Assembly (NCBI GenBank): GCA_947034885.2
Contig: OX344751.2
Location: forward strand, 7,936,001-8,000,000
Source of the DNA: Thuidium tamariscinum
Taxonomy: Eukaryota > Streptophyta > Bryopsida > Hypnales > Thuidiaceae
DNA: 64,000 bases
Direction: 5' to 3'
The notes under the pieces are model-generated. The model did not search any database and was not told the origin of the DNA. It saw only the letters and a list, made by a program, of their open reading frames with translations. Both the position numbers and the translations under genes were made by a program. Positions 52,800 through 63,690 of this stretch are shown one piece after another. Position 1 is the stretch's first letter. Each line of letters begins with the position of its first letter.

Positions 52800-54281
52800 T
52801 TAATGTGGGTGAACTGGTGAAGATTGCCAATGTAGTACCTGTATACTGTAATTTTTATTGGAGCTCAGTGAGTTAACATTCATAGCTTGCATTTCTTTTA
52901 AAAAAAATTTGGGATTCATTCATGGTTGTGACAAGTGTGTGACTCATTCAGATCTTGTATTTCTTTTTAAATTTTTTTGGGATTCATGATTGTGACAAGT
53001 GTGTTAGCCATGTATGCATGGTAGGAGGCAAAGATTGCACTTATTTAAATTAAGAGTTGATTTGCCTTTTTCGTGTATGTCTTTAGATGAAAATATTTTT
53101 AGTTTTTTTTTCAGTCAAGGAGAAATAGATGAGGAATCTAATACAAGTTGTTTCATATTTTTTGGAAGAAAAATTGAATTAATTATTAATTTTCAAACAC
53201 AATTTGTCATAGGACCCTATTTGTGATCAGTAAGCCTTGAAAATCTATACATGCACAGTTTCTAAAAGAATCTGGTTTGGTGAATAAACTAGTAATGCAA
53301 CATGTAAAAAATGGTTTGAAATGGTTTCTAAATGTTTCCCTTTCAAAAACTGAAATGAATTCTTCAATTAATCATTATTTCAAAACAATTTCACATTTGA
53401 AAGAAGGTAGTTTAACAACCATTTTTTATTTTGAATAAAATTAGTAGACACCTATAAGTACACTTAGTTACGATTGAATCCATTGTAACTCTAAAACCAT
53501 CCATTCATATAGTGAAAATCAAATCTTAGCATGCTTCAATATAATCCACAATTAGTTTCCTCACAATGAGCTTTCCAATTCAGATTTCAGACCCTCCTAT
53601 AGTCCTATTAAGCAGATAAAAAAGCCTGCATAGTTTATTAACCTCCGTGTGAGCTTCCTACCATAATAGTTGATTTGAGAGCAAGAGGTCCTTGAACTTC
53701 TTCATTTTAGATGTTAGAATGGATTTGCAGACTTACTGATACTTGTGTTTTTAAACACAATCGGCTTATTAAATTCCCTAAGTTTTCCTTATTATATAAA
53801 TGAATGTGAATATGCTCTTGTGCCTTTAAATTGGTTTTAAATATTGCATTAATTAGGATTGTATACTATAGTTTAATTTCTCTATTGTGTGCTTTGTTTT
53901 CTTATAAATGGTGAAATATAAATAGTTGTAGCTTTGATTTTTGATTTTCAAACTCTTTAGTGGCATATAGATAGCATATGCTGTGCGTTTCACCATGTTC
54001 TTAGTTCATCAAAATCCTTGAAGCTCACATGTTTCCTTGTATACAATGTTTTTGATCTTCTCAATATTTTGTAATTATGAAATGTAGAAAAAAAATAGGG
54101 TGTTCAAAAATAGTCCTTCAAAGAATTTACAAAAGAAAATAGGGTACTCTAAAATACACTCCGGTAGCTTTATTTCTACTAATAGGGAGGGAAAAAAACA
54201 TGAGAAGGACATAAATACCCCCCCATTAAATACCCCATTATCGCACGTGGTTACCAAAAGATAAAGGGGGTGAACCCCCGA
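52800..54281. other. AT-rich spacer within the hAT, no gene seen
   Basis: A 70-codon frame at 53014-53226 has no family features or splice context. Nothing else could be supported. Confidence 0.45.
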
Positions 54282-54720
54282 GTCTGTTATTCAAACCATT
54301 CCCATTTTTTTAATTCAAACCTTTCCCATTTTTTTAATTCAAACCATTCCCATTTTTTTTATTCGAACCATTTCCACATTTTTTTCCAAACCGAATCATT
54401 TCCATATTTTTTTAGTCGATCCATTAACCCATTTTTTGGTCCAAATCCCTTCTATATATTTTTGCCCAACACCCGAAACCATTAACATTTTGCTTTATTC
54501 ACACCACTTCCATTTTGGGGATTCAAACCTTTTCCCTATTTTTTTTAATTGAACCATTAACACATTTTTTTCCAACCCATTTCCACATTTTTTTTATTCG
54601 AACAGGGCTCGACAATTTCTTTCCAAACCCTTTCTATATTTTTTTGGGGTAACTTTTTTAACCCTTTGACGTGTTTTTTTGGTTCAAACCATTAACACAC
54701 TTGCGGAATTCTAACTCTTT
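54282..54720 (-). repeat. AT-rich minisatellite, inverted relative to 47700-48960
   Basis: Tandem imperfect units of TTCAAACCATTCCCATTTTT, the reverse complement of the AATGGTTTGAA array on the left. Confidence 0.82.
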
Positions 54721-55368
54721 CTTCTAGGGTTTATCATACACTTCGGCAAAGAGAGGATTAGAGCGGTTTAGGGTTCCGCAGAAGAGTCTGAATTCTGAAA
54801 ATTGGTTGGTGCCCACTAACGGAGTCTTGCTTGCCAATGCCCCCGTCCTAAACTCCTAATTAGTGCTCGCCATTCACTTATACTTTCATAACTCATAGTT
54901 TCATAACTCATAAGTAGAGTACATGACTACATGACTAGAATATTATGCAATATAGTAATATACTAATATGTACATGTAGTACTAATCTAATTTCCTAAAA
55001 AATACATGCCTAGTCGGATGGCTCCCGAATTTAAAATTGAGAAGTTTAAATCCCTACATATCCGTAGGGCAACTTCTAAAATTTAGGGTCCATCACTTCA
55101 GCCATTCTCGATATGAGATGAAGCACTGGAAGGCAATGTAAAATTTTAGCCGTGTACATTATACACTACCCACCAACAAGTTTAGGATCATCCAATTCTG
55201 CCATTGAAACGAATTTTGCATAATATAATCAAGCATACCAAATGTGGATTTCACATAAGTCAAATTCAGTATTTGGTGAATTGTTTCATTCAAAACTCAT
55301 GGTTTAGCATGATAATTGATTATAAAACATTGGTGATGAATTAGCATTAATTTGCAAAGAGGAGATAT

Positions 55369-55545
55369 GTAGGAAACATCCATATGCACATCTTTCATAC
55401 CAAAAAACATCCTAGATTCCTAGTAAGTTACAACAATATAATTGGGTTGAAGAATTCAATTAGGCATTTTATATGACCCCATTTTGTAAAATAGATGTAT
55501 GTACGCTTGAATTAGATTTAGGCAAAGTCATTGTACGGAAATGAT
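55369..55545. mobile_element. Partial copy of the foldback MITE
   Basis: It begins TATGTAGGAAACATCCATAT and keeps the words GCACATCTTTCATA, TTTTGTAAAATAGAT and TTAGGCAAAGTCATTGTA in the order of the copy at 2153-2500. The right arm is missing or decayed. Confidence 0.7.
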
Positions 55546-55920
55546 TTAAGTTCCTCAAGGAGTTATAGTGTGACCATCAAATAGCAAATGCTAATTAAGC
55601 TGGATTAAATTATTAAAATTAGCTCCTATTTCCTAAATTTACGGGGGAGAATGAAATTAGATGGAAAGGGAGGAAGTAGAGCTTTTTGACGACACAACTG
55701 AGAACGGATACGCATCAACCGAAGAAGTATGTGTTTAGACTAGAACCAATAAGTTTAATCATTTCATGTTATTTCTTTTAATTACTTCAAAATTTGCAAA
55801 ATTAGATTGACGCTAGGAAAATAAAGATCAATTACCGAATACAAATTATAATGCACTTCTTAAGTTATTAAATTACTAAACTAGACATTTTACCCTCATT
55901 TACGCAAAAGTAAAAAGGAA

Positions 55921-55965
55921 CTTAAACCCTAAACCCTAAACCCTAAATCCTAAATCCTAAAACCT
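55921..55965 (+). repeat. Short telomere-like CCCTAAA array (telo-boxes)
   Basis: Three perfect AACCCTA units followed by variant AATCCTA units, about 870 bp upstream of the kinase-like ATG. A single AAACCCTAAA also lies upstream of the transposase gene at about 63535. Telo-boxes are common plant promoter elements. Confidence 0.65.
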
Positions 55966-56149
55966 TCGGTTGGGCAAGGGCTTTAGGCTGGGTTTTTGAC
56001 CTTCTCAAAATTCAGTGTCAGCCCTTAGATGGGCGGTTTCTGGCCTGTTACCTTATTACCTTGTAGAGGAATTTCAGTTGCACGAGGCTTGCCATTAAGT
56101 CTTCGCTGGCATCTTCACCGCCGTGTGCTTCCCCGACGATCCCCTTAAT

Positions 56150-56590
56150 GGTTCAGAATTCCCGGGACGCCCTGTGGGGTCGCGTGGACGGCCTCGTTCC
56201 ACGACGGACCCCCGAATTCCCAAGACAGCTTGTGCGTCCTGTCGACGGTCTCGCAGTTCCTCGACGGTTTCCTGGACGGCTTCGAAATTCCCGGGACGGA
56301 TGGGTGCGTCCCGTCGACGGCCTCATCGTCCTCGACATTCCCCTCGACGGCTTCCCAATTCTGAGGACGGCGAGTGCGTCCCCTCGACGGTCTCGCAGTT
56401 CCTCGACGGTCCCCACGACGGCTTCGAAATTCCCGGGACGGATGGGTGCGTCCCGTCGACGGCCTCATCGTCCTCGACATTCCCCTCGACGGCTTCAGCG
56501 CGTCCCCTCGACGGTCTCGGAGTTCCCGACACCCCTCGACGGCTTTCGAGTTCCTTGGACGGATCGGCCGTCCATGTGACGGCTCGCCAA
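56150..56590. repeat. GC-rich GACGG array with about 141-bp tandem units, upstream of the kinase-like gene
   Basis: Dense GACGGCTTC, GTCGACGGTC and CCTCGACGGT words. A unit starting near 56233 (TGCGTCC..TCGACGGTCTCGCAGTT) recurs near 56374, about 141 bp on, and a partial third copy starts near 56499. It is the same motif class as the subterminal arrays. Its several open frames are low-complexity artefacts. Confidence 0.82.
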
Positions 56591-56594
56591 CGAC

Positions 56595-56601
56595 TATATA
56601 A
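56595..56601 (+). promoter_or_regulatory. TATA box of the kinase-like gene
   Basis: TATATAA directly after the GC array, 196 bp before the ATG at 56797. A short 5' leader intron (GT at 56744, AG at 56795) ends 1 nt before the ATG. Confidence 0.7.
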
Positions 56602-56796
56602 GGTGGGCCAGGTCCCCCACTCTGCACAAGTCTCTCCTGCTCTGACGGTGCTCTCTTGCCTTGGATTGGTTGCAGTCCTTGCTTGGGAGCGCGGGTGCTT
56701 GCGAGGAGGCTCGGCTGAGGAAGGGGGGATAGTTTTCACATTTGTGAGTACTGAACCCTAATTCCTTGGTTTTACCATCGCATATTTTTTTTCAGA

Positions 56797-58458
56797 ATGG
56801 ACGGGCGAGGTGCGTCGAAGCGCAAGGTTGATGAGTGGTTTTCAGGCATCGGAGATCTTGTTGGTGAGCAGTCTCCAGAATCCATTGACTGCGTATCAGA
56901 GGCAGTATTGGCCGGAGAAGGGGTCGGTGGTGCGGTTGGAGGAGAATCTTCGGGGGCCAAGAAAAAAAAGAGCAGGCGGAGGCACAAGGCTATGAATACA
57001 GACGACTGGCCAAGGAAGGCTGCGACCAGGAAAGTGCAGGAAGTGGCATTGGATTTTTTGGAGCAATATACGATTGCTCAATTGAATATGACCTACGTCT
57101 CGCGTGGATTGCAAGGGGTGGAGACAATTAAAAAAAAATTCACCCACATGTTTTGGACAACAATGGGTGAGGATGAGTGGCTTGAAGATCGCACAAAGGA
57201 ACACTTCCGTTGTTGGCTTGACGAACAAGTGCAAACTTGTGTTTTCAACATCGCCCAAGTCGCCGCATCGGTAAAGGGCTTCAAACGAGATGTAGCGCTG
57301 AAGCAACAAGCATTGCATTTGTTGCACAAAAAGGTGTATTGGTGGCATGACGCAATGCGAGCGCTGTCTTCCAGCAATATCCGCTCTGCCCCATGGTTTC
57401 AGCAGAGCCAAAGCTTGTCCTTAGGCCAAGCGGGTGCGGGAGGAGTGGTATTTCTTGAACGAGGAGTGGTGGTGGTTCCATTGTCAGGCCACAACAAATA
57501 AGGGGGGCACGGGAGGGTGCATAAAGTGAGCCTCCAAAATTCAAGGCACATTCCCCCCATGATGGAATTGGCGGGCAAGACAGCCCTATATGTGGATCAA
57601 TTGAAGAAGTCGCGGGAGAAGTTGTCCATCGAGGCTTTGGTTTGTCCATGTAATCATCCAGGGGTCATAAAAATTTTTGCTATAAATGACATGACCATGG
57701 AGTGTTATTCTCAATGGTGGAATGGAGGAACATTGGGAGCCATGTTCGCATTGGACCAGAAAAACCGAGATTATGCTGAGATCGGGGAGCTTGCCTACCA
57801 TGCAACTCCACAGACGATGCAAGAAGCCAAAAGACTCTTGGCTTATCGTAGAAACCGCACCGAGCTTGCATGGGCGTTAATTTGCATCGTGGATGCAGTG
57901 CAACAATCTTCGGTGCTCCACAACGACATCACGCCAGAAAACATCATGTTGCATTTTCCGAATGATGATGGGCGAACAGTGTGGATTGGGCTATGTGATT
58001 GGGGAATGGCTAGTCGTATCAATGAAGAAACCCATTCTTTGTACCAGTTTCAATGTGCAAGCCAAATGCGGGCTACACGTCAGAAACGTTGGTGGGTGGC
58101 CCCTGAATTGATGTATGTTCCTGGAGAGGCGGGCACTTCGGTATCCCCCACTCGTGCAGATGGGGCACCGTGTGTTAGTATACATACAGACGGATATGCT
58201 GTTGGGAAGCTTGCGGAGAAGATATGGAAGAAAGACCGCGAAAATACGCAAATGCTTCCCGACTATACAGCGTTTGGTACATTTCAAGCCACATTGGGCG
58301 AATTGTGCAAAGAGGACCCACTACAACGAAGCACGGTAACGTACGCCATGGGACGAATTAGTGGCGCCCCCTTATTTTGGACTCCACCCGTGGATTGCTA
58401 CCGCGAGGCCCGCAAGGAGCAAGCACTTCTACAAGAACAAGCAAGGAATGAAGATTAG
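56797..58458 (+). CDS. Protein-kinase-like protein carried by the hAT element
   Basis: The frame is open from ATG 56797 to the stop at 58456-58458 except for one TAA at 57499-57501. A 69-nt GT-AG intron at 57434-57502 would remove it, keep the frame and create 'LGQAGGHGRVHKV', a good glycine-rich loop; the product is then 530 aa. N-terminal domain (about residues 1-210): basic 'KKKKSRRRHK' nuclear-signal-like motif, then unknown helical sequence with many Trp. Kinase part: Lys in 'ELAGK', Glu in 'SIEALV' then 'NHPGVIKIF', catalytic 'HNDITPENIM' (HRD with Arg replaced by Asn), 'CDWG' for DFG, 'WWVAPELM' for APE, and Asp in 'TDGYAVGKL'. Key catalytic residues are kept, so activity is possible. 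It is the only plus-strand gene of the element. Without splicing it would be a broken gene. Confidence 0.8.
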
Positions 58459-58670
58459 AGAATAGTATTTTAGTGGCAATGTAATCGTAGACGTACCTTA
58501 GTACTTGCTTTTACCACAGTATAGTCCACGAACTTTGCGTCACTGAATTTTGTACTAACTCCTTTTTGAAATAAATATATGTAAATATTTTTGTTCCATT
58601 CGAGTATGATTCCGGTGAGTGGATTTGTGAGTAGTTCTGTCCCTTCGTAAATTTTGGACTTAATGCCATG

Positions 58671-59597
58671 TTAGCTCCTAAAGGACCACGGCCGTTTTTC
58701 AACCCAAAACCACTCAAAACTGCCATTTTTGTTCCATTCATCTATGAAAAACAAAAAAACTAAATTTTTAGAATCTAACCATAGGATCTTGAACTTTACT
58801 TAACTAAGATGATGTGGTGAAAATTTCATGAAGTTTGACCGTATAGATAGGAAGATATGAGCATTCAAAGTTGGAAAACAAAGTTTTCTTAAACACTAGT
58901 TTGCAACTTCAAATGACTTTGTCCTCCATTTATGTAATCTTTTTGCACTACAGACCTTGAATTAAAATTTTTTTATTGAGAAATTGAGCTAAGAGCTTAG
59001 GAAAAAAAATTCACAAAATAAAGACTTTTTGTCATTCTTTAAAAAATTGTCAAGTAGATGTAGGTCCAAGATTGAAAGAAAAACTAAATTGCAAATATCT
59101 CATAGTTGGAATTGAAACACAATAATCCCAATGGTGAGATTGTTCTAGAAAACAAAATCAACCTTGTCCAACAATTTTTTTTTTTAAATTGTGGAAATTG
59201 CATTCACAAATGAATCCTAGAAGTTATTTTTTCAAGAAGCTGCTTAGATTGCCCGAAAAACAAGATTGTTCATAACTTTCACATTACTAATCCAAATGGA
59301 ATGAATCAAAGCTTTACTTGTAGACAAAAATATAATCTATAAGAAAAAAAAATTATTTTTTTAATTTTGAAGTTTCTGTAGATTTTTTTTCTGCCCGGCA
59401 ACATAAAAATAATGTTTATGATGGCATAACTTTTGCTCCCGGTCACCAATTGAAAAAAAATGAATATTTCCACGGAGCTAATCAGTTTTTTTATCTTATG
59501 TGAAAATTTCAATAAAATTCATTAAAAATTGAAGTCACAAGTACTTGCCCTAATTCTTAAAGTTCCCCGAGGGGACTCTTGGTCCTTTAGGGGTTAA
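58671..59597. mobile_element. TIR element of the TTAACCCCTAAA family inside the hAT, 927 bp
   Basis: The left end TTAGCTCCTAAAGGACCACG and the right end, inverse of TTAACCCCTAAAGGACCAAG, match with few differences. The interior is AT-rich and noncoding. It is related to 24509-25135. No clear target duplication. Confidence 0.62.
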
Positions 59598-59978
59598 TTC
59601 AGTACTTTCAATCATTTTCTCCATATTCCAGATTACATTTGTTTTCTTGTACATGGCAAAATCCATAATGATCTCAAAATATCCAAGCATGTAGGTAACC
59701 AGCTTCAAAGAATGAATCCAAATTTAAGAGTATAGAACACATGGCAAACGACAAAGCAAATATTTCCATTTCTTGGGACAAATATCCATAAATGGATCCG
59801 TTGTTGCGTTGTAGAATTTGTGACATGTGAAGATAAAAAATTTCTACCCATGCGCCCTACATGAGCACAGGAAGCATGTGTAGTATTTATAATTAATGCC
59901 GAATTTCACATGCAAGGTATTCAGCCTTACACAATATTACATAAGATGACATAGAGACATTTTTTTCCCTAGATGCTC

Positions 59979-62900
59979 TCAACGTCTTGCACGTGTACGA
60001 TTAAGAGCCATGCTCCTTGCAGCAGCCTCTCGCGTGGTTGCTTGATTGTCTTGAGGTGCAGGTGGAGGACCTCTACGAGTCCCTCTATAATCACTATCTC
60101 CCGGAACTTCACCATCTTCACCTATACTAGGACCCATGGATTCATCATCATGATTGGACGTTGCCCTACCGACTTCGCTTGGTGAGTTGTCAGGGCTGTC
60201 TGAGCCTTCACCTACTATAGAAGCCAATCTGCGGATTGTTCGCCCTCCTACTCCATCTCCAGCGGTATCCACATTGGGCCCCGTTGGTCCAGGGAGAAGA
60301 CCTTCGCGGAGAAATGGTATACTCGCCGCTTCTTCCCTTCTTAGCCTTCTACGTGTTCTTCTACTCACTCGTTCATTGGTAGGGCCTTCTTCACGTGGCC
60401 GCGGGCGTCGATTAGTAGTGCGTGTAGGCGGTGCAACGGGTTGTTCTGAGGATGGAGGTGCATTCCTTCGCTCGGTCATATTTAGAGTTGGGAAGAGACC
60501 GGCCAATCGTGTACCGACTGATGGAGTTTCTTGGTTGGGGCGGACTCTAGAAGATGAAGGCCGTGCTGAAATTTGGACGGGTGGATCATCCAAGCTAGGC
60601 GCTTGTGGTCGCACGCCGATCGTGTCTCGACGCAATGTGCGAAAGTCTATCTCGACACCAATGGGGGATCTGTGGCTACGAGTGTTTCGCGCCACTGGGG
60701 GATCTGTGGCAACGACCTCATCTTCGCCTTGTCTTTCTACCACAACGACATGTTCATGTCTCCGGGTACGCATTTCTTCTTCAATCGGCCCTATAACCGG
60801 CGAAGGTGGGGCTTCAACCCCTTCGTTTTGATTTCCACCACTTGACCCCGCAATCGATGTACGTGGCATCCATGACGGACTGCCATCATTTCCCCCGTTG
60901 TCATTTCCATCATTATCCGCGCCATCAAAGTCAAATACGGACTCGTCAATTAGGGGACCCCTTTCTTGTCTTTCATCCAAAGGCCGAAATGGTGGATCAT
61001 CATCGCCATTGGAACTGTCATCTGAGTCATCGTTGTTAGCGTCTGACATAACCGAACCACGATCCAAGCCATCTGATTCGGTTGTCATGGAATCTTCGGA
61101 CAACATGTTCTCAGTGTACCATCGTGCTGCATCCGCCGCACCCCTTTCCCTGAGAGTCCTCGAATTGGTATAAATGTAAACCAATTCCTCCGCGCGCTCA
61201 GATGTCAATCTGTTGCGAGACTTGCTGTGGACAAATGAATACATGCTCCAATTGCGTTCGCATGATGATGCGGAACATACTTGTGCGAGGATCCTTCTTG
61301 CAATAGGTGCAAGCGTATGAGCACCGGCTCCGAGAAGATCCCACCATTCATGCGGCTCCAAATTCAAAGTATTCACATCGGGAAGTCCAGCGAACATGCC
61401 TCGGCGGTCTCGAAAGGATTGGTACTCAAACAAAGCGGCTGCATATCCCAACCCTCCAACTGCCAATTTGCGTAGTACTCTAAGAATGGCCTCCTTTGCC
61501 TCGTTATCGTCTATTAGTATAATTTCATCAAGGAAGAATGGATTGAGCAAGGCAGCTGCGTAGTGCAAATCGGTCTTCATCAAATCCCATCGTTCGTAAA
61601 ACGCGTATTCAGCACGGTCCGCATAATTTGCCTCCAATGAAAATGGTCGATTCCTCAAAGCCAAAACATGCTTTTCTAGCTTCTTCATCACGATCCATGC
61701 TTTGCCCATGACCGGATGTTTTCCATCAAACTCTCGAAGAGCCACCAACACAGGCTCTACCATATGCACAAAGTTGAGACACCTCCTCCAGAACTCGTCC
61801 TTTCGAACCCTACGTCGAACCTTTTCTGCCTTATTGTGTATTGCAGCGTTCGAGGACCTCACATATTCGTTCCACTGCGGATCATGGACTGTAGATTCCA
61901 CGGCTTCCTTGACCTCGGCCAAACGCTCGATCATGAGGAACATGGTCGCAAAACGTGTCTCAATGGGATTCTTCAACATGAGGTTAGGAGAATGTCGTCG
62001 GAAAATGGCGAGTGGCATGTGATGCGTGCGAATGAATTTCACGATTGATTTTGCTTTCTTCACCATTTTGACCACCCAAAGTTGCTTGCCCCAATCTTCA
62101 AGTAGAAGGTCAAGTGCATGCGCGGAACAACCTTGGAAATATAGGTGAGGGAATTCGCGAGTAATTTGAGTACCAGCCAAACGCATGTTTGGCGCATTGT
62201 CCGTACAAACTTGCACCACATTCTGTCCCCCCACCGCGTCAATGTAATCGATCATGCGATTAGCCACATAAACAGCGTCTTTGCTTTCGCCTGTAGTGTC
62301 CACCGATCCCAAAAATACTTCTCCACTCGTGCACGACAACATTACATTGATCAATGGCCGATGGCTGACATTGTCCCATCCGTCAGAACATATAGTGACA
62401 CCGTACTTGTGGATAGGCCCCCTTGTCTTCTCCGCTACCAGTGCAGCCACTTCCTCCTTTGTTGATGTCATGAGCTTCGTACGTATGGCATTGTAAGGTG
62501 GAGGTTTGTAAAGAACTCTGGACTCGGAGGTTGATTTCACGGCATCCACAAAAGCGGGGTGTCTCACCACATTGAATGGGATATTTGCTTCGTAGAAAAA
62601 CTTTGCCCACTTCTTGTCTAGTACTTGCTTTTTGGATGTGTCCATCCCTTCTTGTACGGATAATTGCCTCAGCGGTCGACTATGGGTCGAAGAAGGGATA
62701 GGCGCCTCTGATGATCGAACTTGAGAATTTTGGCCCAAAGTATTTCCTCCCCCTCCACTAATTGAGATTGAAGCATTGGGTAATTCTTGATCACGTACCA
62801 CCCTCGTTGGATTCGATGACGGTGATGTCACTTCCACATCATGTTCCTCTTCGTCTTCGGAGACCGTAGGAACATTCCCCCCACAATTGAAAAACATAGC

Positions 62901-63086
62901 CTTCACTGCTGCACTGGCCTTGTTGCACATTCTCACTCCGGGGAGGGTGTCATTTCGTCTATAACCCAAGTGGAAAAGCAAGTGATCCTTGCGGTAACTA
63001 ATCTTCGTTTTGCAGAACTTGCATTCCACTTTCCCATCCTCTTGTAGCCTGTACCAGGGTTCCCATTGTGTCCTCCCCCCTCCCAT
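59979..63086 (-). CDS. hAT-family transposase with long C-terminal tail (1035 aa)
   Basis: ATG at 63086 ('MGGGRTQWEPWYRLQEDGK'), 27 nt after the acceptor of a 58-nt leader intron (63170-63113). The frame further upstream runs only through that intron from a GTG. Domains: BED-type zinc finger (CKFC then H-x3-H in 'HLLFH'); DUF659-like region; RNase-H-like core with Asp in 'CSDGWDNVSH', Asp in 'VCTDNAPNM' and the hAT 'CSAHALDLLL' motif; hAT dimerisation region ('HEWWDLL') holding the Glu of 'SASSCERNWS'. All three DDE positions look intact. After the domain ends ('AEELVYIYTNS') comes a tail of nearly 400 residues, acidic first and then Arg-rich and disordered; usual hAT transposases stop near the dimerisation domain. 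It lies next to the right terminus and is the likely mobiliser. Confidence 0.92.
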   Translation of the reverse strand: MGGGRTQWEPWYRLQEDGKVECKFCKTKISYRKDHLLFHLGYRRNDTLPGVRMCNKASAAVKAMFFNCGGNVPTVSEDEEEHDVEVTSPSSNPTRVVRDQELPNASISISGGGGNTLGQNSQVRSSEAPIPSSTHSRPLRQLSVQEGMDTSKKQVLDKKWAKFFYEANIPFNVVRHPAFVDAVKSTSESRVLYKPPPYNAIRTKLMTSTKEEVAALVAEKTRGPIHKYGVTICSDGWDNVSHRPLINVMLSCTSGEVFLGSVDTTGESKDAVYVANRMIDYIDAVGGQNVVQVCTDNAPNMRLAGTQITREFPHLYFQGCSAHALDLLLEDWGKQLWVVKMVKKAKSIVKFIRTHHMPLAIFRRHSPNLMLKNPIETRFATMFLMIERLAEVKEAVESTVHDPQWNEYVRSSNAAIHNKAEKVRRRVRKDEFWRRCLNFVHMVEPVLVALREFDGKHPVMGKAWIVMKKLEKHVLALRNRPFSLEANYADRAEYAFYERWDLMKTDLHYAAALLNPFFLDEIILIDDNEAKEAILRVLRKLAVGGLGYAAALFEYQSFRDRRGMFAGLPDVNTLNLEPHEWWDLLGAGAHTLAPIARRILAQVCSASSCERNWSMYSFVHSKSRNRLTSERAEELVYIYTNSRTLRERGAADAARWYTENMLSEDSMTTESDGLDRGSVMSDANNDDSDDSSNGDDDPPFRPLDERQERGPLIDESVFDFDGADNDGNDNGGNDGSPSWMPRTSIAGSSGGNQNEGVEAPPSPVIGPIEEEMRTRRHEHVVVVERQGEDEVVATDPPVARNTRSHRSPIGVEIDFRTLRRDTIGVRPQAPSLDDPPVQISARPSSSRVRPNQETPSVGTRLAGLFPTLNMTERRNAPPSSEQPVAPPTRTTNRRPRPREEGPTNERVSRRTRRRLRREEAASIPFLREGLLPGPTGPNVDTAGDGVGGRTIRRLASIVGEGSDSPDNSPSEVGRATSNHDDESMGPSIGEDGEVPGDSDYRGTRRGPPPAPQDNQATTREAAARSMALNRTRARR

Positions 63087-63300
63087 TGCTCCCACTGGTT
63101 CTTCACTTGAAACTGCACAAACAAAACAGGTTAGTATTCTGTTTGGATGTGATGTGGAAATAACACTTACTGCTTTCACAGCAAGTGTTCCTCCCACACA
63201 CTCTTCTTGGACTTCACTCTAGTGCAATGGCTGTGTGCCAACCAGGTCATAAGAGCAAAGATCAGCAAGGAAAAGTGACCTTCAAATACACGGCTTGTGC

Positions 63301-63306
63301 TATATA
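63301..63306 (-). promoter_or_regulatory. TATA box of the hAT transposase gene
   Basis: TATATA on the minus strand, about 215 bp before the ATG and next to the right GC array. Confidence 0.65.
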
Positions 63307-63314
63307 CTGTGAAC

Positions 63315-63690
63315 GCCTGGCAGCAGTCGTCCAGTCGACGGCCTGGCCGTTGGCGCACTGTGGACAGCCGCGGACGGGACGTCGTGGCCGTCCCTGCAGA
63401 CGCTCTGGCCGTCCAGCGGACGTCCCACTGTCCAGACGACGGCCTGGCCGTCCCCGCAGCGTGGACGGACTCTGGACGCCGTGACCGTCCGCTGAACAGA
63501 AAACTGTCGAGGCGACGGCCTGGCCGTCACGCCTAAACCCTAAAGCCGCGGACGCTCTGTCCGTCCACGCGACGGCCAGTCGTCGAGGCGGCCGACAGGC
63601 CGTCTGCGCGCTGTCGACGGACTTCATCCGCGCTGTCGACGACGCCGTCAGCATTCGGGACGGCCTCTAACGCGTCCTGCCGCGTCACGA
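63315..63690. repeat. Right subterminal GC-rich GACGG repeat array
   Basis: GTCGACGGCCTGGCCGT, GACGACGGCCTGGCCGTC and TGGACGGACTCTGGACG words in both orientations, ending about 60 bp from the right TIR. It is both the subterminal region and the immediate upstream region of the transposase gene. Confidence 0.82.

Noticed and set aside
55921..55965. Interstitial telomere from a chromosome fusion
   Set aside because: Only a few CCCTAAA units are present, inside a transposon. A promoter telo-box cluster is the simpler reading.
57499..57501. In-frame TAA suggesting the kinase-like gene is two genes or a pseudogene
   Set aside because: Both halves are in the same frame, and a plausible 69-nt GT-AG intron removes the stop and builds the glycine loop. 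Transcript data are needed to settle it.
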